Below are positions 35,178 to 43,751 of a stretch of DNA of 64,000 bases, one piece after another. The position numbers and the translations under genes are program-made. The first letter of the stretch is position 1. Each line of letters starts with the position of its first letter. The notes beneath the pieces are model-generated. The model had not been told where the DNA came from. It worked only from the letters and a program-made list of their open reading frames with translations, and made no database searches. Origin of the DNA: an uncultured Gluconobacter sp. (GTDB lineage Bacteria; Pseudomonadota; Alphaproteobacteria; Acetobacterales; Acetobacteraceae); the NCBI GenBank assembly GCA_937880175.1, contig CALFLO010000077.1, forward strand, positions 1 through 64,000, read 5' to 3'.

Positions 35178-36014
35178 ATGACATCCAGCCCCCTTCGCCG
35201 CGCCATTGTGTCCGCCGATGATTTCGGCATGAGCCTTGAAGTCAACGAGGCCATCGAGCAGGCCCATCGCAACGGCATCCTGTCCACGGCCAGCCTGATG
35301 GTCGCAGGCGATGCTGCCGAAGACGCCATCCGCCGTGCGAAAACCATGCCGGACCTGAAGGTGGGGCTGCATGTGGTGGCGATCGAGGGCAAGTCCGTCC
35401 TTGATCTGCCAGCCATCACGGATGAGCAGGGCTGGTTCGGCCGCAACCAGTTGCGTCTGGGCGTGGAGTATTTCTTCAGTCCCCATGCGCGCACTGCTCT
35501 GCGCAGCGAGATCGCGGCCCAGTTCAACGCTTTCGCTGCAACCGGGCTGACACTCGATCATGCCAACGCCCACAAGCACATGCATCTGCACCCGACCGTG
35601 GGGCGCTTTCTGATCGAGTCCGGTCTGGAGCATGGATTGCAGGCGGTGCGCTCGCCATTTGAGCCGCCGGAGCCTGTTGAGGCCAATGACACGCTGGGAG
35701 ACCGTGCCCTGCGTCACTGGATCGGCGTCCTGCGACACCAGATCCGCAAAGCGGGGCTGAAAACCAATGACTGGTGCTTTGGTCTGCGCTGGTCCGGTCA
35801 TATGACGCCGGACCGTATCCGCGGTCTCATTCCGCGCCTGCCCAAGGGCACGAGCGAAATCTATTTCCATCCCGCCACGGCACAGGACGCCATGATGAAG
35901 CGTTTCATGCCGGGCTATGAGCAGGAGGGCGAACTTGCGGCCCTTCTGGACCCCGCTGTGCGGGCCTCATTCGACCGGTATGGCGTCACCCGCATCGGGT
36001 GGGCCGATCTGTAA
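35178..36014 (+). CDS. hpnK: Hopanoid deacetylase HpnK (ChbG/YdjC family)
   Basis: A 278-aa member of the YdjC/ChbG carbohydrate deacetylase family that removes the acetyl group from N-acetylglucosaminyl-bacteriohopanetetrol. The metal-binding core is visible: IVSADDFGMSLEVNEAIEQA near residues 10-29 (DD), LKVGLHVVAIEGK, and HANAHKHMHLHP with histidine ligands near 130-141; STEIYFHPA-type sequence (GTSEIYFHPATAQ) follows. The ATG at 35178 gives the family start; a GTG at 35166 lies within the terminator T-run. No clear Shine-Dalgarno precedes either start, so it may depend on read-through from hpnJ or on a promoter inside hpnJ. Confidence 0.93.
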   Translation: MTSSPLRRAIVSADDFGMSLEVNEAIEQAHRNGILSTASLMVAGDAAEDAIRRAKTMPDLKVGLHVVAIEGKSVLDLPAITDEQGWFGRNQLRLGVEYFFSPHARTALRSEIAAQFNAFAATGLTLDHANAHKHMHLHPTVGRFLIESGLEHGLQAVRSPFEPPEPVEANDTLGDRALRHWIGVLRHQIRKAGLKTNDWCFGLRWSGHMTPDRIRGLIPRLPKGTSEIYFHPATAQDAMMKRFMPGYEQEGELAALLDPAVRASFDRYGVTRIGWADL

Positions 36015-36046
36015 GACCGGCCCTGACCGAGAGAGCAGGGTGAAGC

Positions 36047-37027
36047 TCAGGCCGTCAGCGTGAACGCTTCGGTCGGGCGTGCGCCGTAACGGGTGATGAT
36101 TTCACCGGCGGCCTGATTGCCCAGCTTCGCGCAGGTCACGAGGTCATGCTTCTTGCTCAGACCGGCCAGGAAGCCTGCTGCGAACGCATCGCCCGCGCCC
36201 GTGGTGTCCACGACCTGCACTTCGGTTGTCGGCACGTCATGGCGCTCTCCGTCGCCGATGACGACCGCACCCTTCTCGCCGCGCGTGATGACGGCCAGCT
36301 TTGTCTCGGCTGAGACCTGCGTGACGGCTTCTTCGAAATCCGTGACTTCGTACAGCGCCAGAAGCTCGGCCTCGTTGGCGAACAGGATGTCCACATGACC
36401 GGCCACGAGCTCGTGGAAGGCGGCGCGGTGACGTTCCACGCAGAACGTATCGGACAGCGTCAGGGCGACCTGACGGCCAGCCTTGCGGGCCAGACGGGCT
36501 GCATGCTCGAACGCTTCCTGAGCCTGCGGCTTGTCGTACAGATAGCCTTCCAGATAGGTGATGGCGGCATCAGCCACGACGGATTCATGCACGTCCTCGG
36601 GTGTGAACTCCGTGCAGGCGCCGAGATAGGTGAACATCGTGCGCTGGCCTTCCGGCGTCACCAGAACGATGCAGCGCGCCGTCGGCGTGCCATCGGCGGC
36701 CGGAAGCGGCTCGGACGGGAAGGTGATGCCCTGTTCGCGGATGTCGCGCGTGAAGTGGTCGCCAGCTTCGTCAGCCGTCACCTTGCCGAGATAGGCCACC
36801 TTTGCGCCCATGCGGGCCGCCACGACGGCCGTGTTCGCGCCGGAACCGCCACCGGTCACGTTTTCGATATCGACGCGGCTTTCGATGGCATGCGCCGTGG
36901 GAGCGTCAATCAGGGTCATGCTCCCGGCAGCAGCGCCAAGCCCGTCGATCAGATCCTGCCCGACAGGGGCGAGGACGTCGACGATGGCATTGCCGATACA
37001 CAGAAGGTCATGCTGGGGTGCAGACAT
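36047..37027 (-). CDS. PfkB-family adenosine kinase
   Basis: A 326-aa PfkB (ribokinase-like) kinase of the alphaproteobacterial adenosine kinase type, expected to phosphorylate adenosine to AMP. The N-terminal LLCIGNAIVDVLAPVGQDLI, the lid/substrate segment VTGGGSGANTAVVAARMG, and the C-terminal ATP/anion-hole signature VDTTGAGDAFAAGFLAGL with the catalytic Asp are all present. The ATG at 37027 has GGAG six bases upstream; an upstream ATG at 37069 would add 14 residues and is less likely. It is convergent with hpnK. Because HpnG-type steps release adenine, a purine-salvage enzyme near hopanoid genes is notable but may be coincidental. Confidence 0.9.
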   Translation of the reverse strand: MSAPQHDLLCIGNAIVDVLAPVGQDLIDGLGAAAGSMTLIDAPTAHAIESRVDIENVTGGGSGANTAVVAARMGAKVAYLGKVTADEAGDHFTRDIREQGITFPSEPLPAADGTPTARCIVLVTPEGQRTMFTYLGACTEFTPEDVHESVVADAAITYLEGYLYDKPQAQEAFEHAARLARKAGRQVALTLSDTFCVERHRAAFHELVAGHVDILFANEAELLALYEVTDFEEAVTQVSAETKLAVITRGEKGAVVIGDGERHDVPTTEVQVVDTTGAGDAFAAGFLAGLSKKHDLVTCAKLGNQAAGEIITRYGARPTEAFTLTA

Positions 37028-37325
37028 TGGAACTCCGGTCAGGTCGCTGAAAACTTCGGAAAAAAACATTTAACGGGCAGAGTGCGCCATTAAATCAACA
37101 CGATCATAGGTCCCCTCTGGGTTCACGCCAACTCCCGGTCCATCCGGCGCCGTTTTCATACGTGACCATTCGTCACATTTATGGAAATGCGCGTCTTGTC
37201 CCGCCGGGTGGTGAGCGTGTAGCGTTGTTGAAAGACCGGCCCTGAGGGTTTCGTTCCCGTGACGGACCATCAGGAAGACGTCCCAGACAGAGAGTGTTCT
37301 TTTCCAGATCCGCAGCGGGGTTTCC
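37028..37325. other. Divergent intergenic region between adenosine kinase and bactofilin genes
   Basis: About 300 bp with no coding sequence that I can support; it should carry promoters for both flanking genes. I found no clear -35/-10 pair, operator or RNA structure. Confidence 0.4.
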
Positions 37326-38027
37326 TTGTTCAGAAGACGCAAACCGGAAGATGACTCCAAACCTGCCGAGAACAGCAAACTCGCAGGTCAGCCCATTTTC
37401 CCCAACCGGCCGGACGCTCCCAGCCAGACGGCTCCCGCGTCAGGATCCGGATCGCCCTCCAGTCCCCAGCCTGCCCAGCAGCCCAACCAGCAGAAGGACC
37501 CCGCTCCCATGGGTCGTACCCCTTTTCCGACACCGCCGTCCTCCAATTCTCCGACGGGCGTGATGCCGGCAGGGGCACCGCGCCCCGGCGCAGCCGCCGT
37601 TCCAGGCGCACCGCGCCAGACCGGCCCCGAGCGCCGTACGCTCGTCGTGGGGCGCGGCATCAGCGTTCAGGGTTCGGTTCAGGACGCCGAGCGCCTCGTC
37701 GTTGAAGGGACCGTCGAGTCCAGCATGATCCAGGCGACCGAGCTTCAGGTCACGCATGGCGGTGTTTTCCGCGGTGGGGTTGAAGTCGAGGACGCGGAAC
37801 TGGCCGGCACGATCGACGGCACACTGACCGTCAATGGCAGCCTGACGATCCGCTCCACCGGCCGTCTGATCGGCAAGGTCAAGTGCCGTCGCCTGCAGGT
37901 CGAGGACGGTGGCCAGATCACCGGTCAGCTCGAAATGATCACGGATGGCGCATCGGCCCGCCCAGTCGCCAGCGAAGCCGCCAAGGCCGAGCCTGCCGCC
38001 GGTGAAGGCGCCAGCGAAGCACCCTGA
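37326..38027 (+). CDS. Bactofilin (polymer-forming cytoskeletal protein)
   Basis: A 233-aa bactofilin. The N terminus (1-95) is Pro/Ser/Gly-rich and probably disordered; the central domain (about 98-205) is the right-handed beta-helix that polymerises without nucleotide: LVVGRGISVQGSVQDAERLV, VEGTVESSMIQATELQV, AELAGTIDGTLTVNGSLTIR, STGRLIGKVKCRRLQVEDGG. Bactofilins scaffold cell-wall enzymes in cell-shape or stalk formation. The start is a TTG at 37326 with FRRRKPEDD following; no in-frame ATG exists before the conserved core except downstream of it. A terminator follows. Confidence 0.88.
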   Translation: MFRRRKPEDDSKPAENSKLAGQPIFPNRPDAPSQTAPASGSGSPSSPQPAQQPNQQKDPAPMGRTPFPTPPSSNSPTGVMPAGAPRPGAAAVPGAPRQTGPERRTLVVGRGISVQGSVQDAERLVVEGTVESSMIQATELQVTHGGVFRGGVEVEDAELAGTIDGTLTVNGSLTIRSTGRLIGKVKCRRLQVEDGGQITGQLEMITDGASARPVASEAAKAEPAAGEGASEAP

Positions 38028-38051
38028 TCCGTTTTCCGGACCAGCAGAAAG

Positions 38052-38080
38052 GCCCGTTCCCGTCTGGGGCGGGCTTTTTT
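38052..38080 (+). terminator. Intrinsic terminator after bactofilin gene
   Basis: GCCCGTTCC and GGGGCGGGC form a 9-bp stem (two G-U pairs) around CGTCT, followed by six T. It lies 24 bp after the stop codon. Confidence 0.9.
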
Positions 38081-38146
38081 GTGTCCGGTTCCTTTCCGCT
38101 GGCGGCAAAGCATCACACCGGACCGCCCCCGACAGGAGAACTCCCT

Positions 38147-38641
38147 ATGACATCCCGTCTGCTTTCCACGCTTGCCGCGGCGTTTCTGTGTCTTCCACTG
38201 GCCGCGTCCGCCCAGGGCCTGTTTGGCCAGAACGTCGCGGGCTCCGGCACGCATGACATGCCTGCGACCTGCGATAATGCCCGGTTTCTCGCGGACCAGC
38301 AGGGTCTCGAACAGTCCGGCCCCACCCGCATCGATCTGCCCGAGCATCTGTGTGGACAGGTCCTGGCCATATCGCCCAGAGCCAAGCGCACTCGCAGCGG
38401 CTGGCACGGCTATTTCTACGTTTCGGTCGGGCAGGGGGTCTCCATCCGGATCGTCTCCGATCTGGATGAAATGAATGCGCCGCAATGGCCCTGGGTCAAC
38501 AAGGGTGATCAGGTCGAGGTGCAGGGCCGGTACTATTACGACAGCCTGCGCCGTCAGGGCGTGGACTGGACGCATCACGGCACGAGCCGAAAATGGCGCT
38601 GGCCCGGCTATGTCGTCGTGAACGGCACCCGATACCAGTAA
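38147..38641 (+). CDS. Secreted DUF3465-like protein
   Basis: A 164-aa exported protein of unknown function. A signal peptide (LLSTLAAAFLCLPLAASAQG, cleavage after ASA about residue 20) precedes an OB-like domain: GQVLAISPRAKRTRSGWHGY, FYVSVGQGVSIRIVSDLDEM, KGDQVEVQGRYYYDS and the WTHHGTSRKW...VVVNGTRYQ ending that recalls DUF3465 proteins. Two Cys (CDNARF and HLCGQ) could form a disulfide. The ATG at 38147 has AGGAGAA upstream and begins at the signal peptide. It is monocistronic between two terminators and convergent with clpA. Confidence 0.78.
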   Translation: MTSRLLSTLAAAFLCLPLAASAQGLFGQNVAGSGTHDMPATCDNARFLADQQGLEQSGPTRIDLPEHLCGQVLAISPRAKRTRSGWHGYFYVSVGQGVSIRIVSDLDEMNAPQWPWVNKGDQVEVQGRYYYDSLRRQGVDWTHHGTSRKWRWPGYVVVNGTRYQ

Positions 38642-38642
38642 T

Positions 38643-38681
38643 AAAAAGGCCCGGCGAGACGTTGTCTCTCCGGGCCTTTTT
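38643..38681. terminator. Bidirectional terminator between the DUF3465-like gene and clpA
   Basis: AAAAAGGCCCGG ... CCGGGCCTTTTT with an inner GAGAC/GTCTC stem around GTT forms a long perfect-looking hairpin flanked by A and T runs, so it can serve both convergent genes. Confidence 0.95.
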
Positions 38682-38697
38682 CTTTTGAAGCCGGGCT

Positions 38698-41013
38698 TCA
38701 GCTGGTCGCTTCGTCTTTCTTCGATGCGCCATCTTCGCCCTTGGCGCTGTCCTTGCCTTCGATGATATCGAAGTCGAGCGCGCCATTCTTCATACCGATC
38801 CGCACCGCGCCACCCTGAGCTAGCCGTCCGAAGAGCAGCTCTTCCGCCAGTGGCTTCTTGATGTGCTCCTGAATGACACGCCCGAGGGGACGCGCACCAT
38901 ACAGGCGGTCATATCCGCGTTCGGCCAGCCATTCCTTGGCACTCGAGGAGATCTCGATCGTGACATGGCGGTCGGCAAGCTGGGCCTCAAGCTGAAGCAC
39001 GAACTTCTCGACCACACGGCCCACCGTTTCCGGCGTGAGATTGGCGAACGGAATGATCGCATCCAGACGGTTGCGGAATTCCGGCGTGAACAAGCGCTTG
39101 ATCGCCTCCTCATCTTCACCACTACGCACGGTACGACCGAACCCGATCGTCTCCTTGGACAGGTCCGCAGCCCCGGCATTCGTGGTCATGATCAGGATCA
39201 CGTTGCGGAAATCAACGACCTTGCCGTTGTGATCCGTCAGGCGACCATGATCCATGACCTGAAGCAGGACGTTGAACAGGTCCGGATGGGCCTTCTCGAT
39301 CTCGTCCAGCAGCAGGACCGCATGGGGATGCTGGTCGATCGCATCCGTCAGCAGGCCGCCCTGATCGAAGCCGACATAACCCGGAGGCGCACCGATCAGG
39401 CGGGAGATCGAATGACGCTCCATGTACTCGGACATGTCGAAGCGGATCAGCTCGATTCCGAGCGAACTGGCAAGCTGCTTGGCGACTTCCGTCTTGCCGA
39501 CGCCCGTGGGGCCGGAGAACAGGTAGTTGCCGATCGGCTTTTCCGCCTCGCGCAGTCCGGCGCGGGACAGCTTGATCGCAGCGGCCAGCGCATCGATCGC
39601 CTTGTCCTGCCCGAAGACCATGTTCCGCAGATCCCGCTCCAGATGGCGCAGGGTCTCGCGGTCATCAGCCGAGACGCTCTTGGGCGGGATGCGGGCAATC
39701 TTGGCGATGGCCTCTTCCACGTCCTTCAGCGTCACCGTCTTGCGGCGCTTGTTCTCGGGCACGAGCATCCGCGCCGCGCCGACTTCGTCGATCACGTCGA
39801 TGGCCTTGTCCGGCAGCTTGCGGTCATGGACATACTTGGCCGCCAGTTCGACGGCGCCCCGCAGGGCCTCGTCGGTGTAGCGGACCTTGTGATGCTTCTC
39901 GTAGCTGCCCTTCAGGCCGCGCAGGATCTTAATGGCGTCCTCGATCGAAGGCTCCGGCACGTCGATCTTCTGGAACCGGCGGACGAGTGCCCGGTCCTTC
40001 TCGAAATGCTGGCGGAACTCCTTGTAGGTCGTAGACCCGATGCAGCGCAGGGTTCCCGCAGCCAGAGCAGGCTTGAGCAGGTTGGACGCATCCATTGCCC
40101 CACCCGACGTCGCTCCCGCGCCGATCACGGTATGGATCTCGTCGATGAACAGGATGGCGCCAGGGGTCTGGTCCATTTCCGTCACGACGGCCTTCAGCCG
40201 CTCTTCAAAATCGCCGCGATACCGCGTTCCCGCCAGAAGCGAGCCCATGTCGAGCGAGTAGATCGTACCGTTCAGCAGAACTTCCGGCACGTCGCCTTCC
40301 ACGATCCGCTTCGCCAGACCTTCGGCAATCGCCGTCTTGCCCACGCCCGGGTCGCCCACATAAAGCGGGTTGTTCTTGGTGCGGCGGCACAGGATCTGGA
40401 TGGTGCGCTCGATTTCCTGATCGCGGCCGATAAGCGGATCGATCCGTCCTTCACGCGCACGTTCGTTCAGATCGACGCAATAGGTCGCGAGCGCGCCTTC
40501 CTTGGCCGCTTCCTTGCGCTCCTCACGCTCGGACGTGTCCTTGGACGCCGCAGCCGGACGGCGTCCGGTTCCACGGTCGGGAGCCTTGGCGATGCCGTGC
40601 GAGATGAAATTGACCGCGTCGAGTCGCGTCATGTCCTGCAATTGCAGGAAATAGACGGCGTGGCTCTCGCGCTCGGCAAACAGGGCCACAAGCACGTTCG
40701 CGCCCGTGACTTCGTCGCGACCCGTGCTCTGGACGTGAATCGCCGCACGCTGGATCACGCGCTGGAAGGCCGCGGTCGGCTTGGGTTCCGTCGGACGTTC
40801 GGCCGCGAGTCCCGCCAGATCCTTGTCCAGGAAATCCGTCAGGTCGGAGCGCAGCTTGTCGAGATCGATGCCGCAGGCCCTAAAGACCGTCAGTGCATCG
40901 TCGTCTTCTGTCAGCGCGAGCAGAAGATGTTCGAGGGTTGCATATTCGTGACGCCGGTCACCTGCGAATGTCAGGGCGCGGTGGAGCGTCTGTTCGAGCG
41001 TACGGGACAGCAT
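38698..41013 (-). CDS. clpA: ATP-dependent Clp protease ATP-binding subunit ClpA
   Basis: A 771-aa AAA+ unfoldase that feeds substrates to ClpP and works with ClpS on N-degron substrates. Domains: Clp_N repeats (1-145; LSRTLEQTLHRALTFAGDRR), AAA-1 with Walker A GDPGVGKTAIAEGLAKR and Walker B ILFIDEIHTVIGAG, AAA-2 with Walker A GPTGVGKTEVAKQLA and Walker B VLLLDEIEKAHPDLF, then the C-terminal D2-small domain (ARPLGRVIQEHIKKPLAEEL). It ends in an acidic/Lys-rich tail. It follows clpS on the same strand with a 129-bp gap. Confidence 0.97.
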   Translation of the reverse strand: MLSRTLEQTLHRALTFAGDRRHEYATLEHLLLALTEDDDALTVFRACGIDLDKLRSDLTDFLDKDLAGLAAERPTEPKPTAAFQRVIQRAAIHVQSTGRDEVTGANVLVALFAERESHAVYFLQLQDMTRLDAVNFISHGIAKAPDRGTGRRPAAASKDTSEREERKEAAKEGALATYCVDLNERAREGRIDPLIGRDQEIERTIQILCRRTKNNPLYVGDPGVGKTAIAEGLAKRIVEGDVPEVLLNGTIYSLDMGSLLAGTRYRGDFEERLKAVVTEMDQTPGAILFIDEIHTVIGAGATSGGAMDASNLLKPALAAGTLRCIGSTTYKEFRQHFEKDRALVRRFQKIDVPEPSIEDAIKILRGLKGSYEKHHKVRYTDEALRGAVELAAKYVHDRKLPDKAIDVIDEVGAARMLVPENKRRKTVTLKDVEEAIAKIARIPPKSVSADDRETLRHLERDLRNMVFGQDKAIDALAAAIKLSRAGLREAEKPIGNYLFSGPTGVGKTEVAKQLASSLGIELIRFDMSEYMERHSISRLIGAPPGYVGFDQGGLLTDAIDQHPHAVLLLDEIEKAHPDLFNVLLQVMDHGRLTDHNGKVVDFRNVILIMTTNAGAADLSKETIGFGRTVRSGEDEEAIKRLFTPEFRNRLDAIIPFANLTPETVGRVVEKFVLQLEAQLADRHVTIEISSSAKEWLAERGYDRLYGARPLGRVIQEHIKKPLAEELLFGRLAQGGAVRIGMKNGALDFDIIEGKDSAKGEDGASKKDEATS

Positions 41014-41142
41014 GTGATGGCGCTCCTCTCGACCTCTCGTAGGAAAGGTATCTTGTCGCGGAGTAACGTGTAACGCCAGTCAGAAACGCAGAGGGAAACA
41101 AGAAATTATCCTGCGCCCGGGCTTTTCTGCCTGTCAGACGGA

Positions 41143-41568
41143 TCAGTCTTTCTCGATCGTGCACTGAAGGGGGTGCTGGTTCTGGCGCGCCAGATCCATC
41201 ACCTGTGTCACCTTGCTCTCGGCCACCTCGTATGTGAACACGCCGCAGATGCCGACGCCGCGCTGGTGAACCTGAAGCATGATGGACGTCGCTTCATCGC
41301 GCGTCTTGGCAAAGAAACGCTCCAGAACATGCACCACGAACTCCATGGGCGTGTAGTCGTCATTGAGCATCAGGACCTTGTACATGGACGGTTTGCGCGT
41401 CCGGGTTCTGGGCCGCACGACCACGCCGATTTCAAGGTCCTGATCCCCGTCCTCCGGCCCACGGGGCGGAATGGAGTCGGGAGACTCCGGCCCCATACGG
41501 GATGCGAGCCGCGAAAACGCGGCGCGGGAAGGGCCATTCGGACAGGGGGAGAGATCACAAGAAGACAT
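41143..41568 (-). CDS. clpS: ATP-dependent Clp protease adaptor ClpS
   Basis: A 141-aa N-degron adaptor (117 aa if the downstream ATG at 41496 is used). The core is canonical: SMYKVLMLNDDYTPMEFVVH, ERFFAKTRDEATSIMLQVHQ, and GICGVFTYEVAESKVTQVMD. It presents proteins with bulky N-terminal residues to ClpA. The N-terminal 40 residues before the core are low-complexity; no clear ribosome-binding site separates the two candidate starts. It sits directly upstream of clpA, an arrangement conserved across proteobacteria. Confidence 0.93.
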   Translation of the reverse strand: MSSCDLSPCPNGPSRAAFSRLASRMGPESPDSIPPRGPEDGDQDLEIGVVVRPRTRTRKPSMYKVLMLNDDYTPMEFVVHVLERFFAKTRDEATSIMLQVHQRGVGICGVFTYEVAESKVTQVMDLARQNQHPLQCTIEKD

Positions 41569-41812
41569 GACCGGTATGATATGGTGCGAATTTCGATCTT
41601 GAGAAGGGCTGTGCGCCTCTGAAATGAGGTTTTTATGCGCCTTCTGCCATGATGCTGCCGCGTTTGGCGTGTGCTTACGAAAAATTAAGGAAAGTCCTTC
41701 AAAGCTGGTGGACGGGAAGTTTTCAATGGGCCTAGAGTGCCTGCAATGCAGGTGGCTCAAGAGCCCGAAAACCCTTCCCGCGACGATGTTCCGTTCAGAG
41801 GCTGTCAGACAA
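41569..41812. other. Divergent intergenic region between clpS and the DD-carboxypeptidase gene
   Basis: About 245 bp without a supported gene; it must carry the divergent promoters of clpS-clpA and the carboxypeptidase gene. An AT-richer stretch (ACGAAAAATTAAGGAAAG near 41677-41694) stands out, but I could not pick a convincing promoter hexamer pair. Confidence 0.35.
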
Positions 41813-42859
41813 ATGCGTTTCCCGTTCCAGAAAGCTTTTCTGTTGTGCGCCATGACAGCCATGGGTCTGGGATCGGCAAAAGCACAATATGCCGGGCATG
41901 TCTCCAGCTATGTGATGGATGCCCGGACGGGCGCTGTGCTTTCGGCGACGGATGCCGAACTGCAGCGCTATCCGGCATCCCTGACCAAGCTCATGACGCT
42001 TTATCTGACGTTCCGCGCTCTTGAGGCCCATCAGATCACGCTGGACGAGCAGGTCCCTGTTTCGATCCATGCATCCATTCAGGCACCGTCCAAGCTTGGC
42101 CTCGTGCCCGGCACGCGCCTGACAGTGGAGCAGGGGATTCTGGGACTCGTCACCAAATCCGCCAATGACGCTGCCTGTGCTCTCGGTGAGTTCCTGGGGG
42201 GCGGTGACGAAGTCCGCTTCGCACAGCTCATGACACAGCAGGCGCGTGCCCTTGGCATGACCAACACGACCTTCCGCAACGCCTCCGGCCTGCCGGACCC
42301 CGATCAGGTCACCACGGCCCATGACCTGGCCCTGCTGTCACAGCATCTGATCGCGGATTTCCCGCAGTATTATCACTATTTCAACGTGCCTTCATTTTAC
42401 TTCCATCGTCGTATGGTCCCGAACCATGACCCGATGCTGAAAATCTATGCAGGCGCGGATGGCCTGAAGACCGGTTACACCGATCTTGCGGGCCATAACC
42501 TCATCACCTCGGCCCAGCGTGGGAATGTCCGTCTGATCGGTGTGGTCATGGGCTCGCCCAGCAATACGCGCCGTTCGATGGAAATGGTGGCCCTGCTGGA
42601 CAAGGGCTTTGCGGATGAGGGTGTGGCACCCCAGCCGCTTCTCCATCCCGCTGCGCCGTCCGGCGTCCTGATGGCGTCAGCCCGCCGTCGTGGTCACTTC
42701 CGCCATGGTATTCTGCTCGCGGCATCGCGCCCCATGGAAGTCGCAGACGCCCCGACATCTCCGCGTCGTTATGGCCGGATTTCCCATCATGGCGCGGCCG
42801 TGCGCATGGTCAGTGTGCGTCATGTCGTCGCCCACAAAAAGCGTTCCCGGCACAGCTGA
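41813..42859 (+). CDS. D-alanyl-D-alanine carboxypeptidase (PBP5/PBP6-like)
   Basis: A 348-aa penicillin-binding protein of the S11 family that trims the terminal D-Ala of peptidoglycan pentapeptides in the periplasm. A signal peptide (KAFLLCAMTAMGLGSAKAQ, cleavage near AKAQ) precedes the three active-site motifs: SLTK (in YPASLTKLMTLYLTF), SAND (KSANDAACALGEF) and KTG (GADGLKTGYTDLAGH). The C-terminal 90 residues are His/Arg-rich and lack a convincing amphipathic membrane anchor. The ATG at 41813 coincides with the signal peptide; ATG at 41786 would add nine residues. A terminator follows. Confidence 0.93.
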   Translation: MRFPFQKAFLLCAMTAMGLGSAKAQYAGHVSSYVMDARTGAVLSATDAELQRYPASLTKLMTLYLTFRALEAHQITLDEQVPVSIHASIQAPSKLGLVPGTRLTVEQGILGLVTKSANDAACALGEFLGGGDEVRFAQLMTQQARALGMTNTTFRNASGLPDPDQVTTAHDLALLSQHLIADFPQYYHYFNVPSFYFHRRMVPNHDPMLKIYAGADGLKTGYTDLAGHNLITSAQRGNVRLIGVVMGSPSNTRRSMEMVALLDKGFADEGVAPQPLLHPAAPSGVLMASARRRGHFRHGILLAASRPMEVADAPTSPRRYGRISHHGAAVRMVSVRHVVAHKKRSRHS

Positions 42860-42893
42860 TCCTGAAAATCTGACCTGCCGCCTTGCGATCCAT

Positions 42894-42924
42894 CCCGGAC
42901 AGACGCATTTTGTCCGGGCTTTTT
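42894..42924 (+). terminator. Intrinsic terminator after the carboxypeptidase gene
   Basis: CCCGGAC (42894-42900) pairs with GTCCGGG (42912-42918) around an 11-base loop and is followed by CTTTTT. It separates the carboxypeptidase gene from map. Confidence 0.88.
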
Positions 42925-42950
42925 GAAGATTGAAGGATCGGGCAGCAGAT

Positions 42951-43751
42951 ATGGACAAGGCACGGGGCATCGTTCTCTACGATCAGGACGATTTCAAACA
43001 TCTGCATCGCGTTGGCCGTCTGACGGCGGAAGCGCTGGACATGATCACCCCCCATGTGCAGCCCGGCGTAACCACGGAAGAGCTTAACCAGCTGATCCAT
43101 GACTTCACGATCGCCCATGGCGCCACGCCCGCTCCGCTGAATTATCGCGGCTATCCGAAGTCCTGCTGCATCTCCATCAACCATGTCGTGTGTCACGGCA
43201 TTCCGGGCTCCAAGAAGCTGTCCAACGGTGACATCGTCAATATCGACGTCACCTCCATTCTGGATGGCTGGTACGGCGACAGTTCACGCATGTACGCCGT
43301 GGGCAAAGTGCCCAAGAAGGCCGAGAAGCTGGTCGATGTGACTTACGATGCCCTGATGCGGGGTATCGCACAGGTCCGTCCCGGCAATACGCTTGGCGAT
43401 ATTGGTCATGCCATTCAGGAGTATGCGGAGGCCAACCGTTTTTCCATCGTGCAGGATTTCTGCGGTCATGGCATCGGTCGGGACTTCCATGCCGAGCCGA
43501 ACGTCCTGCATTACGGCAGGCCGGGTGAGGGCGTGAAGCTGGTGGAAGGCATGGTCTTCACGATCGAGCCCATGCTGAATATCGGTCGTCCGGACGTGAA
43601 GATCCTTGATGATGGCTGGACAGCCGTCACCCGCGACCGCACCCTGTCCGCCCAGTTCGAACATCAGGTCGGTGTGACAGCCGATGGCTGCGAAATCTTC
43701 ACCCTGTCCCCCAAAGGCTACACCAAGCCGCCCTACGGAGAGACTGCATGA
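42951..43751 (+). CDS. map: Type I methionine aminopeptidase
   Basis: A 266-aa metallopeptidase that removes initiator Met from nascent proteins. The pita-bread fold ligands are in place: CHGIPGSKKLSNGDIVNIDV (Asp), LDGWYGDSSRMY (Asp), FCGHGIGRDFHAEP (His), MVFTIEPMLNIG (Glu) and SAQFEHQVGVT (Glu). The ATG at 42951 begins seven codons after a TTG at 42930. Its stop overlaps the ggt start codon (ATGA at 43748-43751), so map-ggt are coupled; transcription probably starts between the upstream terminator and 42951, or inside the carboxypeptidase gene. Confidence 0.96.
   Translation: MDKARGIVLYDQDDFKHLHRVGRLTAEALDMITPHVQPGVTTEELNQLIHDFTIAHGATPAPLNYRGYPKSCCISINHVVCHGIPGSKKLSNGDIVNIDVTSILDGWYGDSSRMYAVGKVPKKAEKLVDVTYDALMRGIAQVRPGNTLGDIGHAIQEYAEANRFSIVQDFCGHGIGRDFHAEPNVLHYGRPGEGVKLVEGMVFTIEPMLNIGRPDVKILDDGWTAVTRDRTLSAQFEHQVGVTADGCEIFTLSPKGYTKPPYGETA

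Noticed and set aside
38863..41073. A 736-codon open frame on the plus strand opposite clpA
   Set aside because: It is the mirror of clpA, created by GC-rich third positions; its translation is rich in Arg/Asp/Gln/Leu/Val without any family motif, while clpA is complete on the other strand.
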